Source: Symbiodinium natans (Eukaryota; Sar; Dinophyceae; Suessiales; Symbiodiniaceae). Taken from it: a DNA stretch of 64,000 nt. Positions 50,878-62,284 of this stretch are shown here, piece after piece. The position numbers and the translations under genes were made by a program. A model generated the notes under the pieces. That model was given only the letters and a program-made list of their open reading frames with translations, had not been told where the DNA came from and searched no databases. Numbering within the stretch: the first letter of the stretch is position 1; the number at the start of each line of letters is the position of its first letter. The stretch spans positions 454,501-518,500 of the forward strand of contig CAJNDS010002226.1 in assembly GCA_905221605.1 (NCBI GenBank), read 5' to 3'.

Positions 50878-51165
50878 TCTTTGGGGGGGCCTTCATTGTC
50901 GGGGCTTTGGGCTTACGGCCCTAGCGCATGCGAGTTTGGTGTCAGCTTCAGGAGGGGCCCCAACACTTCTTAGAGAACTTTCATCGAGGTTACAGTAGCA
51001 ACCTCGAGCATAGCTAACCCAGATCAAGGCGTGGGGTGGTTTAGAGCATTTGGTGGGGATGCTTAGTCTTTACCGACAATGAACATGACGAACGTTCAAG
51101 ACTACCTTAGCCATGTTTTCAGCGAACCCCACCAGGCCCCTTCAGGGAAGACATGTTTTTGAGTA
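50878..51165. other. Nothing recognised
   Basis: Unique sequence of about 290 bp without a convincing ORF. Confidence 0.35.
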
Positions 51166-51498
51166 TTGAGTGAAGGAACTGCGACCTGGTTTCCCACTCC
51201 CACATTTAAGCCAAAAGGGAGCAAAGACTTCCGACAAAACTACGGGAAGATTGCCATGTTTAGAGGACAGGTTTCCACACCTTGGGGAAAGGTTTCCCAC
51301 ATTTCCGGGAAGGCTGGCCTCCTGCGTCTTCTTGACGATAAGAAAACATATATGAAGCCACCCAAAAGCAACAACCCCAACCCCGCCTGCTGGATAAGAA
51401 GGATCTTGGGAAGTGTTCTCCCTCCGTTAATAATCGTTCCTGCCTACTGGAAAACGAAGATACAACCTAGCGGGTGGCACAGGCGTTGCCTATTCTAG
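51166..51498 (+). CDS. ORF, possible exon, unrecognised
   Basis: An open frame of about 110 codons: KDFRQNYGKIAMFRGQVSTP, then LLRLLDDKKTYMKPPKSNNP and a hydrophobic LGSVLPPLIIVPAYW near the end. It has no ATG at its start, which fits an internal or terminal exon. Telomere-type repeats begin 120 bp downstream. Confidence 0.38.
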   Translation: MSEGTATWFPTPTFKPKGSKDFRQNYGKIAMFRGQVSTPWGKVSHISGKAGLLRLLDDKKTYMKPPKSNNPNPACWIRRILGSVLPPLIIVPAYWKTKIQPSGWHRRCLF

Positions 51499-51599
51499 GG
51501 CAGCGGAAATGGCCAAATCTAAACACGCCACCGTCCCACCACCCACAAACCCAGAGAAACCCTCGAAACCCTCAAAAGACCCACTTTTGGGAGAGCGAT

Positions 51600-51824
51600 C
51601 TCAGGAACTGTGGCACAAGCCAGGGTTTAGGGTTTAGGGTTCAGGGTTCAGGGAAAAGGTTTAGGGTTTGGGTTTGGGGTTTCGGGTTTAGGGTTTCGGG
51701 TTTCGAGGTTAGGGTTTCGGGTTTAGGGTTTAGGGTTTAGGGTTTAAGGCCCGTGTCCAGCTAGGGCTTCTGTGTGGCGTTCGGGTGTTGGGGGCCTCGA
51801 GGGCGCTCGCGGGCCTTTTTTTTT

Positions 51825-51855
<31 letters not shown>

Positions 51856-51950
51856 GATTCTAAGGGCCTCGTGGAAGCCCACCCAGTTCTTCAAAGTGTC
51901 CGCCCCCCCAAAGAGAAAAGAAAAAGGCAAAAAAGAGCCGAAGCGCCTCA
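51600..51950. repeat. TTTAGGG/TTTCGGG copies and a G28 tract
   Basis: Telomere-type copies at 51622-51745, then a T8G28 tract (51820-51852). Homopolymer G tracts of this size also occur at 3063-3077, 14152-14162, 19331-19351 and, as C runs, at 22297-22314 and 47430-47454. Confidence 0.85.
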
Positions 51951-52079
51951 GCGCGCTGAGTGCCTCTGAGCCCTCCTCAGATGCCTCAATTTCGGGTTTG
52001 GGGTTGAAGATCTGGGACCTTGGGAGGTTTGGGGGTATGGTGGCTTATGGTTTCGGGATTTAGGGGTTTGGACATCAGG

Positions 52080-52410
52080 GCTCGGGTCGCATCCTAAACC
52101 ACGGAACCTGCCGCCCAGAAGCTCAAAACCTACACTTCGAAACGGAACCTGGGGGGCCCCAAATCGGGGAACTTGAACCACCTCACACGAAGACCCACAT
52201 AGAAGCTTGAGGGGTGGTATGAGAGAAGCGAAGACCTGGCGGTTGCGGGGCTGCTCTACAAACTGCACCCTTTTGGATTCAAGTGAGACCCAGCAATCGG
52301 ACCAGTTGATATCAACTTCCACGAGTGCCCCAGGCCCCGGACTGGCAGGGTCGGCGTGGCGTCACCGGGCCAGGTGGTCTGGCCTGGGTCGTTCAAAGAT
52401 GTCTCGAGGC
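52080..52410 (-). CDS. Candidate exon with an in-frame TGA
   Basis: Minus frame EVDINWSDCWVSLESKRVQF then VEQPRNRQVFASLIPPLKLL and on to FRSVGFELLGGRFRG, strongly protein-like for over 70 codons. Upstream in the same frame, GQPRDIFERPRPDHLAR is followed by a TGA near 52360. A 24-bp GTGACG...GCCAG segment removes the stop without a frame change; an intron so short would be exceptional, so a nonsense mutation or a separate upstream exon is equally possible. Confidence 0.45.
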
Positions 52411-52823
52411 TGTCCCTAAACCCTAAACCCTAAACCCCAAACCCTAAACCCTAATGAAGGTGTTGGATATCGGAAACATCCACGCCCACTTTGCTTGGGG
52501 TGCTTTGGAAATTCGGGGGCGAGACCCTGGGCCCCTCCCGAAACCTGTACCCATGGACCAAACCCAGCGCCCCCCCCTCCTGACAGACGCACAGCAAGGG
52601 TGCGATGCCAGGAGCGTCATTGAGGTTCAGGGCTTAGGGCCTGGGGTTTAGGGTTTAAGGTTTAGGGTTTAGGGTTCAGGGTTTGGGGTTTAGGGTTCAG
52701 GGATTAGGGTTTAGGGTTTAGTACTAAGGGTTCACGATCCAGAGAGAACCGACGGTGGCAAAGGTGCGGCATTTCGGCTTGCGAACCCCTGCCACCTGCT
52801 ATGATCACGATCTGCTCACAAAT
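52411..52823. other. Ambiguous frames and the last telomere-type block
   Basis: 52454-52620 reads on the plus strand as MKVLDIGNIHAHFAWGALEI and on the minus strand as REGPRVSPPNFQSTPSKVGV; I cannot choose. TTTAGGG/TTCAGGG copies at 52645-52720 are the last array of the window apart from traces. Confidence 0.4.
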
Positions 52824-55800
52824 CTATGCCCTGGCAAGCTGGACCGGCTGAGCACCGCACCCCCACGTGGAGCTGTCTGCATGGCTGCTCTTAGATTCTA
52901 CAAACCAGTCTGAAGAAACTGGGCCCCGGCAAATGCCTACACCCGACCTTCGTAGCTTCGGATCTTGGACGTTCAGGGTTTTGGGTCTCGAGGTATGATG
53001 AGATGGCTCCGCCCGCGCATGCTTTCTCGAAGTGATACAACATTTGGGCAAATGGACCGGCTGCGAACAGACACTCTGGGCACCTACTGGATGCACCCAC
53101 CCTGTTGCTGAGCGGCAGGGAGGAGCAAAAAGCGCTAAATCCTCAAGAGAGGGGAAGCAGCTGCATGAAGGTTTTCATTCCGGCTTACCAAAGTATGGCA
53201 TTGGCACTCGGTCTTTTTCAATGAGGCCATTTGAAGGGTACCTCTGCTCACAACCATCCCAGCCTGGTCAAAACAACAAGCATCGGATACGGAGCCTTGA
53301 CATGAAAATAACGCAGGAAACTTCCGAGGGTCTCCTGCCCTCTTTGGACTGGCCACTAATCCGTGTACGTGCAATCATTGCATGTCTCGTTTCGGCCCAG
53401 TATATCCACAAAGAAGTACCTGAACGGGAACATGCAGACTTCGGCAACGCAGCGCAAGTAGCTAACCTGAGGCACGGCTTGGGATTCCGAGTCCGGCGAT
53501 GTGGCATTCATGCTCTTTCGAGCACGATTCCGCAGGAGCGTGTGCCCCCCGCACCCGATTATCGAAATAAAGATATAGCTCCAGAGAGCAGCCGCGGCCG
53601 ACGCCCAAACTGCGATCACTGCGAAGGAGATGAGGACGATTACAAAGAGCGCGGCCCTGATCTGGGAAGAGAGCATGGCTCCGAGTCGTCGCACTTCCAG
53701 GGCCGAGGATCCGGCCGAATCTTCACTCCCTTCGTCTGCAGTGACGAGCTCTGCATCGTCCATGGCCTTGTCGATGTTCTGGCCTTGAACCTTGGGGACT
53801 CTTTGGAACACCTTGCGACTTTTTAGAAGCAAGAGAGAGGGCAAGGGGTGGCTTAATGGGGTTCAGCTTTGAATACCACCCGCCTCGTCAAGCAGCTCTT
53901 TGCCTTTCGCTTCCGCCGCCTCCTCCTCTTCTGGTGTCAGAGGGGGAGACGAGGACGGCATGCGCTCGATCTCCTCCCTTGCTCCGGCCTTCTCCTCCGC
54001 GGAACCAACCACAAGCCTCGTCAGCAAGCTCATCATCCTCTTCACGGTGCCCTCTGGGTCTTGCTTTAGCGCCGGAGATGCCTGCGGCTCACAGGCAGGC
54101 TTAGGGGTGCTAGTTCTAGGGTTTAGGGTCGAAGCTATAACTGGTATTGAGTATGCGAAAGCAGCGTGGAGTGCCCGCTTAGGCCTGGATTTTGTCCTTG
54201 AGCCGCAAGGCCACCACGCCATCCTCCCCGAGAACGCCGCCAAGGTCAGAAAGGGCTGCATTGTAGGCCTGCTGTTGCTCCTGCAAGCGACGGCGATACG
54301 CTACAGGATATCTCTCGGCACTTTGCAACATACACGCCTCGTTTAGCACTGCTTCAAAAAGGTGGGCAAGGCCTGGTTGAACATCCCCTCCAAAAGCACA
54401 TATTTCACTAAAACCAAGCACGAAAAACTGTGTACAGTTGTTGTGTCTCTACTTGCAAGCTTGCGGGCAAAACATTCGCTCCTGCCGGTCTTCTTCCGTC
54501 ATGGCCTTCGCGAGCTCCTTGTCGCTTTGTGCCTGACAACATTCTACAGCCACTAATGCAATATTGCACAATACAGCCTACGGTAAGGATTCAACACGAG
54601 CCGGAGACAATTGCATGCGGGTGGAGGGCTTCGGGTTTTGCGGCTTAGGGAAACCGAATCCCAGTCAACAAACCTGACCCTTCCTTGCCGAAGGCGATAC
54701 AAGAAGATGACTTGAGAGGGCTTTGCATCACGGGCTTTGCGGGTTCTAAACTCAGAGGTGTGTCCCCGTTGAGAAAGGTCCCGATGTAGAACCGCCCCAT
54801 TTACGATTGCAACAGAACACTGTCAACAAGCTTTTGGAGTCGTTTATGCTCCTATACTCACAACTTCGAATGGCTCTGCAGGGGGCCGGGGATTGAAACC
54901 ATGGGGGGTGGGTTCAAAATTGAAGGAAGAACCTTCACACGGGCTACAAATGCATGCGTCACCTACAGGCCTCTGACGTTTGCGGCACAACGGGACAGCC
55001 TCACTAGTACCTATTAAACTGGGGTGCTCGTGCATCACTCTCAGCAGCTTGGGCCCTGGGTGCGGCTTTCGGCAGATGCAACACGAAGCCAGAAGCGAAG
55101 TGGGTTCCAGGTCTGCTGGTCTCAGGTGAATACTTGGGATTTTCAAAAGCACGCGCCCCAGCCCCCCAACAACGTAAACCCTAAATCCAACAACAACCCC
55201 AAAGCCCTAAAACGCCCCAAAAACCCTGCAAGACCCAGCTGATGTTGCAGCAGGACATCGCCATCGAAACGTAACCCCTGGTAGCCTTGGACATGAACCG
55301 CACCGCATTAACCATCTGCTGAAGCCGGCGGTTGCATTTGGGATAGGCCCAATGGAGAGTGGTGAGGCAGTCCTTCTTGTACCTTTTTTGGAAGAGCCAT
55401 AGTCTTCTTATGTCTTCTTTGTCCCATGCTTGCCAAGTACACCAACACAAGCACCCTTATCTTACTGGGTGTTGGTAGGAAACTAGGGCAGTGGGAACCT
55501 CAGGACCAAGGACACCTCATTCCCTTGGGCTCGAAGTAAGCAAACCTTAAACCGTAGATTGGATGCAGGTTTGGGGCCGTTGGGGATTTGGGATGTACTG
55601 AAAAAAAATGGGCTTGCCAGGGTGGGTGCTAGGCTCTGCTAGGTGCAGGCTGAGAAGCTTCCGGCTCTTGTCTTGGAGGACCCCAGCCATCATCTGAAAG
55701 TTCGTCTCGGGATTGTGCTGGAGCATATAAGAATCGCTGAGGCGGCAGTGGTCGCTGAAGGGCCGTGGGCGGTCCAAGAGGAGGCGCCTCATCTGACAGC

Positions 55801-56113
55801 CACCCTCGGCCCCCACGCAGCTCCAGCTCCTTGTGTCCCAACTGCACTGCCAGTTGGCCTTGCGGTAAGCGTCGGCCCACTCCTCTGGCGACTTCCGCGC
55901 GGCAGCTCGCGACGTAGCTTGCGCTTGCAACGTGGCCTGCGACATACCTTGCGATGTAGCCTGCGACGCAAAAGCATGCTCTGCCTTGGACAAAAGGCTT
56001 TGGGAGATGGAGGAGAGTTCGTCCACTCTCACAGCCTCATGGCCTGCAAGCAACAGCAGCATGCAGACAGCCTTGAATTTCAGCGCACCGTCTGACGTGT
56101 TCTTTCCCGCCAT
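52824..56113 (-). CDS. Seven-exon gene: leader, Cys-rich part, membrane span, finger-like motif
   Basis: Exons: 56113-55618 (ATG; hydrophobic core VCMLLLLAGHEAV near residue 17; WADAYRKANWQCSWDTRSWS), 55455-55225 (WDKEDIRRLWLFQKRYKKDC), 55112-54862 (Cys-rich: CCICRKPHPGPK, CICSPC), 54427-54185 (LAHLFEAVLNEACMLQSAER, then RLQEQQQAYNAALSD), 54099-53884 (acidic; VKRMMSLLTRLVVGSAEEKA), 53811-53420 (hydrophobic span ALFVIVLISFAVIAVWASAA) and 53083 onward (CPECLFAAGPFAQMLYHFEK, C-x2-C-x12-H-x4-C). Codon phase is compatible at all six junctions; donors are GC, GT, GT, GC, GC, GT. Introns 2 and 4 contain telomere-type words. The exon 2/3 join has alternatives. The 3' end is not fixed; 52900-52824 may hold the last exon. 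The leader and span suggest a membrane protein. No family is recognised. Confidence 0.68.
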
Positions 56114-56194
56114 CGAGCTTGGGTCAAAGCATTCGCAAACAACAAAACTTGAGAAATAGCGCTGAAGCTGCGAATCAAAAGCTTCAAGGTGCAC

Positions 56195-57339
56195 AGTGGC
56201 TTTTGGGATCGGGTGCAGGCAAGGGTTCGGGGTTGCTGCTGGTTCTTGGGTTCAAGGATGGTTCCAAGTTCGCTTGCGCCAAATCACGCAAATTCACATG
56301 GCCACACGCATGATTCTGTTGAAGTGTGTCATCAGTGCCTGTATGTCACGGATGTACCAAAGCCCCGCCGTCCCCCAGAGCGGCTGGAAATCACAAAACA
56401 AACGACAAATTCCAAAAGTGTAGGACGGGTGGGACGAAAACTTTTCAAAAACCCAATATCCCAAAAAAAACACAGACGCCGTCAAACTGCGTACAATAAG
56501 CGACCTCATAACTCCGACCTCATCTCATAAAAAACCCTGCTCACTTCAGAGCACTTCGCTCGTCATTGAGATGAGCGCATCTCTGGCCGGTCGGCGCCAG
56601 GTGCCCCAGCTGCGCAGCTCTCGCTGAAACTGAGGTTAGCACAACGTGCAACCCCACAAAAGCTACAGAACACAAGCATCAAATACAAAATATTGCCAGC
56701 TGCCCAAGTCGAAAGTTCGCGCAAAAGGCCGAGCAACAGGTTGACCTCTAGTATTGATGTGCCATGCAAAATCCCTCGCCAAAACATATCTGGGAACTGA
56801 GGTCAATTGCTGAAATTGCGGCCTGAACAAACATATTTACGTGCGCTTGTCCAGACATGGCGCAGCATTGCCATAGGTGACGGGCTGCTGAAGGATTTGT
56901 ACAAGCGGCCACCGCGCTTTTCACTATGCTGGGTCTACGTTAGGTTGCTTGCAATAAGGGCCCCTGCGCTAGCTGTTGCTTCTTTGTAGACACGACTTCA
57001 TGTACGCTTGATGGCTTAGACCGGTTTCACCCCTGATACGCTCTGACGTGCCTAACGGCTCGCCTGCACCGGAAACATGGCATGCACACTATCATCAACA
57101 CTCGACAGACACGCGTTGGCTAAATACTTCGATGATATCCGACGTTTATGCTTTGCTCTGCCTGCAGCTAGCTGATGGATTCAGCAAGTATGCGTGGCTA
57201 AGTTCATGCATTGCCTTCCTCCGTCGACACGAGTTGCCAATGTGGCCGTTTCCAAAGATTGCCAGTGCCTGATCGAGCGGTGCTCCCACCTGCGAGCGTC
57301 TGGTTGTAGATCTTTCAACGTTCTCAATATGCTAAAATT
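56195..57339. other. Upstream region of the seven-exon gene, weak ORFs
   Basis: A 74-codon minus ORF (56563-56787) starts MFWRGILHGTSILEVNLLLG and has a hydrophobic middle (ILYLMLVFCSFCGVA). It may be a small gene or a 5' exon, confidence about 0.25. The rest, including 56300-56560, shows only short ORFs. I found no spliced-leader-like sequence. Confidence 0.3.
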
Positions 57340-58640
57340 GTGGTGCAAATCAAGTCCTTGCTGCGTTCGAGCTACCCTGAGGAGGAACTAGGAGACCAAA
57401 ACATGAGCCTCATGGAGGCCTGTCAAGCCTCCTCCGACTTCCCTCTGAGAGGGCGATCCAACACGTGGGATATGGGGGCGTTCAAAAATTTCCTAACTGC
57501 CAAATTTGGAGCTTTAAAGCGATACTTTGGTGCAATTACAACTGCGTGCTCGACGGGACCCACCTTTGGCGTGTGTGTCTTTGTCACGAGCAGAGCGTCG
57601 GGCTTCCTGTTCCGAAGTGAGGCTGGATTCGCTCGTGCAACCTCATCATTCACCCGTGGGCTCGGCCCGTTGATCTTTCTCACACCACCCTATCCGGATG
57701 GAGTTGGTGCTTGTTTTCAAATGGCGGCTTGCTCGTCGGCCGGTTTGATTAGCGGCGAGGACTATCTGCGCAATCAAGCCAGCTGTGGAGCATAGACGGC
57801 CCTGGCGTCGCTCGAGCCCCGCACAAACAGGCCTTTCGGGAGCAGAGGGTTGCTGACATCCTTTTACCCCAGGATCGCAAAGTCGGGATCAACCTGTTTT
57901 GGCCGCTGCCTGGGTGCTAAAAGCTTCTTGGAAAGACGGAAATGACATTCTGTACCGAGATCTGAGAGCCAAGGGCGTACCCCCTACTTTTGCTCTAAGT
58001 CTTATTGGGGCACCGTGCAGGACTTACAAGCGCAAGGACTCACCCTGGATCCTCTTCCTAGCGCAGTCTGTGTGCCCTATCAAGCAGCAAAAGAAAACGA
58101 TGGCGCGGCCAAGTACCTCACGCACCTCCTGGGCGATGCCAAACTGCTGGCACCGCCGAAGCGAGGACCAGCGCCGAGGGTCGACGCGCCCTTTGAACAC
58201 AGGGCTGGCATTGACCAAGCCTTGCAAGGCCTACGCCTCGCTCCAGTGCGAGCAAGTGAAGCCGCGCAGGAAACTGCTATTGATGCTGACTCCCCGGGCA
58301 ACAGCCCTGTGCCCGCGGGAGTCCAAATTTCCGCGGCAGCATGCCAACCCAAGGAGGCCAGTTCTCAGCAGCCGGTTCACGGCTTGCGCGACTGCACGCC
58401 CCGCTCTAGTCCAAACAAGGCAGGGAGATGGGGAGCGCCCGGGCACATGCCTGCTCCCAAGGCACGTGGTTCGGTGGCGGCTGCTGTCAACCTACCGCCC
58501 CCCTCTAGAAGGGAGGCGACACGATCGCCGTGTGTCACACCCTGGGTGTGCAAAGAAGGCATGTGCCGCACACGCCAGAACAACCAAGGGCCCTCTCGGG
58601 ACGTTAGGTCGGCTACGCCACTTGGGCGACGCTGAGCAAG
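57340..58640 (+). CDS. Candidate exons, unrecognised
   Basis: Three plus segments in different frames. 57340-57795 has a 151-codon ORF with DMGAFKNFLTAKFGALKRYF. About 57770-57917 reads KQAFREQRVADILLPQDRKV then GINLFWPLP. About 57990-58635 has SYWGTVQDLQAQGLTLDPLP then YQAAKENDGAAKYLTHLLGD and a 200-codon continuation. The shifts could be introns or the scars of a dead transposon. A minus frame over 58024-58227 is also open. No domain is recognised. Confidence 0.33.
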
Positions 58641-58969
58641 ACGACAGGAAATCCCGCTTCCAGTGCATTACTACCCCTGGGAAGAGCTGAATCCGAGCCG
58701 GTTCACTGCCTCCTCGTGCGGCGGCAGCCCAAAGAGGGATCGTGCTCCCGTTGCACCCACACGGCTTCCGGTAGGGTGGGGAGCCGGTGCACGCCACCCC
58801 ACTGTTGTAAGACGCTTTTTCCCTTCGCACCGTACCCATGTACAAATGGTGGGGGAATGGCGTCCGCACAGCGGTTGCCATGAACAAGTCCGGTCCCGGG
58901 CAGGATCGCCAATTGAGAATGCGATCCCATACCCGACTAGGAGGGGGAGGAATCCTTGCTCATACGGCC

Positions 58970-61505
58970 CCTGCCCATGGACCCCCATGGACGTCTCCAA
59001 CCGTCATGGACCCCCATGGACGTTTCCAACCGTCATGGACCCTCATGGACGTTTCCAACCGTCATGGACCCCCATGGACGTTTCCAACCGTCATGGACCC
59101 CCATGGACGTTTGCAACCGTCATGGGACCCCCATGGACGTTTCCAACCATCGTGGACCCCCATGACGTTTCCAACCGTCATGGACCCCCATGGACGTTTG
59201 CAACCGTCATGGACCCCCATGGACATTTCCAACCGTCATGGACCCCCATGGACCCCCATGGACGTTTCCAACCGTCATGGGCCCCCATGGACGTTTCCAA
59301 CCGTCATGGACCTGCATGGACGTTTCCAACCGTCATGGACCCCCATGGACGTCTCCAACCGTCATGGACCCCCGTGGACGTTTCCAACCGTCATGGACCC
59401 CCTTGGACGTTTCCAACATTTTCCAACCGTCATGGACCCCCATGGACGTTTGCAACCGTCATGGGACCCCCATGGACGTTTCCAACCGTCGTGGACCCCC
59501 ATGACGTTTCCAACCGTCATGGACCCCCATGGACGTTTGCAACCGTCATGGACCCCCATGGACATTTCCAACCGTCATGGACCCCCATGGACCCCCATGG
59601 ACGTTTCCAACCGTCATGGGCCCCCATGGACGTTTCCAACCGTCATGGACCTGCATGGACGTTTCCAACCGTCATGGACCCCCATGGACGTCTCCAACCG
59701 TCATGGACCCCCGTGGACGTTTCCAACCGTCATGGACCCCCTTGGACGTTTCCAACATTTTCCAGCCGTCATGGACCCCCATGGACGTTTCCAACCGTCA
59801 TGGGACCCCCATGGACGTTTCCAACCGTCGTGGACCCCCATGACGTTTCCAACCGTCATGGACCCCCATGGACGTTTGCAACCGTCATGGACACCCATGG
59901 ACATTTCCAACCGTCATGGACCCCCATGGACCCCCATGGACGTTTCCAACCGTCATGGGTGGACGTTTCCAACCGTCATGGACCCCCATGGACGTTTCCA
60001 ACATTTTCCAACCGTCATGGACCCCCATGGACGTTTCCAACCGTCATGGACCCCCATGGACGTTTCCAACATTTTCCAACCGTCATGGACCCCCATGGAC
60101 GTTTCCAACCGTCATGGACCCCCATGGACGTTTCCAACATTTTCCAACCGTCATGGACCCCCATGGACGTTTCCAACCGTCATGGACCCCCATGGACGTT
60201 TCCAACATTTTCCAACCGTCATGGACCCCCATGGACGTTTCCAACCGTCATGGACCCCCATGGACGTTTCCAACCGTCATGGACCCCCATGGACGTTTCC
60301 AACCGTCATGGACCCCCTTGGACGTTTCCAACATTTTCCAACCGTCATGGACCCCCATGGACGTTTCCAACCGTCATGGACCCCCATGGACGTTTCCAAC
60401 ATTTTCCAACCGTCATGGACCCCCATGGACGTTTCCAACCGTCATGGACCCCCATGGACGTTTCCAACATTTTCCAACCGTCATGGACCCCCATGGACGT
60501 TTCCAACCGTCATGGACCCCCTTGGACGTTTCCAACATTTTCCAACCGTCATGGACCCCCATGGACGTTTCCAACCGTCATGGACCCCCATGGACGTTTC
60601 CAACATTTTCCAACCGTCATGGACCCCCATGGACGTTTCCAACCGTCATGGACCCCCATGGACGTTTCCAACATTTTCCAACCGTCATGGACCCCCTTGG
60701 ACGTTTCCAACCGTCATGGACCCCCATGGACGTTTCCAACCGTCATGGACCCCCATGGACGTTTCCAACATTTTCCAACCGTCATGGACCCCCTTGGACG
60801 TTTCCAACCGTCATGGACCCCCATGGACGTTTCCAACCGTCATGGACCCCCATGGACGTTTCCAACATTTTCCAACCGTCATGGACCCCCATGGACGTTT
60901 CCAACCGTCATGGACCCCCATGGACGTTTCCAACATTTTCCAACCGTCATGGACCCCCATGGACGTTTCCAACCGTCATGGACCCCCATGGACGTTTCCA
61001 ACATTTTCAACCGTCAACGTTTCCGGACCCCCATGGACGTTTCCAACCGTCATGGACCCCCATGGACGTTTCCAACATTTTCCAACCGTCATGGACCCCC
61101 ATGGACGTTTCCAACCGTCATGGACCCCCATGGACGTTTCCAACATTTTCCAACCGTCATGGACCCCCATGGACGTTTCCAACCGTCATGGACCCCCTTG
61201 GACGTTTCCAACATTTTCCAACCGTCATGGACCCCCATGGACGTTTCCAACCGTCATGGACCCCCATGGACGTTTCCAACATTTTCCAACCGTCATGGAC
61301 CCCCTTGGACGTTTCCAACCGTCATGGACCCCCATGGACGTTTCCAACCGTCATGGACCCCCATGGACGTTTCCAACATTTTCCAACCGTCATGGACCCC
61401 CTTGGACGTTTCCAACCGTCATGGACCCCATGGACGTTTCCAACATTTTCCAACCGTCATGGACCCCCATGGACGTTTCCAACCGTCATGGACCCCCATG
61501 GACCA
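58970..61505 (+). repeat. 29-bp minisatellite with higher-order units
   Basis: The core unit is CATGGACCCCCATGGACGTT TCCAACCGT (29 bp). Three early blocks form a 339-bp higher-order repeat (near 59119, 59459 and 59798), each carrying the same variants (TTTGCAACC, GGGCCCCC, GACGTCTCC). From 59970 a 73-bp higher-order unit takes over: two cores plus an extra ATTTTCCAACCGT. Because 29 is not a multiple of three and the unit has no stops, all plus frames are open and each encodes the same 29-residue repeat, giving ORFs of 983, 894 and 585 codons. Confidence 0.95.
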
Positions 61506-62284
61506 CGTTCGTACCCCTTTAACCTTCGCCACCGGAGAGGCGCCGAAGGCAATGCACGGCTCCGGCCGACTTGCCTGCAGGTCCGCCGTTCGCCATGCAA
61601 GCTCATGCACATAGCGACCCAATAGCGCCCACGCGAACACAAAGTCCGAATGTCGGCTCGCCGTCGTGCCTGCTAAGGGGGTGTTACGGAGACACTGCAT
61701 ATGGTGGACTCGGTCATGTGCAATTTCCGCATGCATGCCCGGCAAGGAGGCGGACACCCCGCTGGGCAGGACAACGCTTGAGCAAGAGCCAGACGCAGCA
61801 TGCTCACAGTGTCCGCCTCAGTACGCGAGACGTCGTAAGGGGCAGGCGACGGCTGACCTGACTCCTGACTGTCGGGGAAGAAGATGACCAAACTGCCATT
61901 GGCCTCTAACTGGTCTTCCGACACACACAACATGCCGACTGAGCCCGGAGATCGAGCCCCGCAAGGGATATGACCATCCAGTGAGCAACTCCACGGTGAA
62001 CTGAGCAGACTGGCTGCGCAACACCTGTACATAAGTCTATACATAAGTCTATAAGTCCTGTTTAACGGACTAGACGATCTTTGCCAGTTCAAAGCCATGG
62101 CAATTCCAAATTGGCTCTAACATTTCGGAGTGCTGCCAACGAGTCGCCAAGCAGACATAGTTGACTGCTGATACCTACACTAGCTGCAGCCAGAGAGCAC
62201 TAACGTGCAATGTGAGCAAAAAGACACTGTGAGCGACATGCAAAAACGCAACATTGGCAAGAGCACCTGCAACCCGGCTGCGAC
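61506..62284. other. Unique segment between minisatellite and foldback
   Basis: ORFs of 60-140 codons on both strands with no motif. The tandem ATAAGTCTATACATAAGTCTAT near 62030-62052 is a minor repeat. No gene is supported. Confidence 0.35.

Noticed and set aside
53032-53826. Plus ORF of 264 codons
   Set aside because: It is antisense to minus exons that chain in phase on both sides and encode a clear hydrophobic span; the plus product has no such support.
58663-61614. ORF of 983 codons (and 894 and 585 codons in the other plus frames)
   Set aside because: All are translations of a 29-bp minisatellite without stops; the same 29-residue motif appears in every frame, so length is no evidence of a gene. 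Kept only as a repeat and a point of interest.
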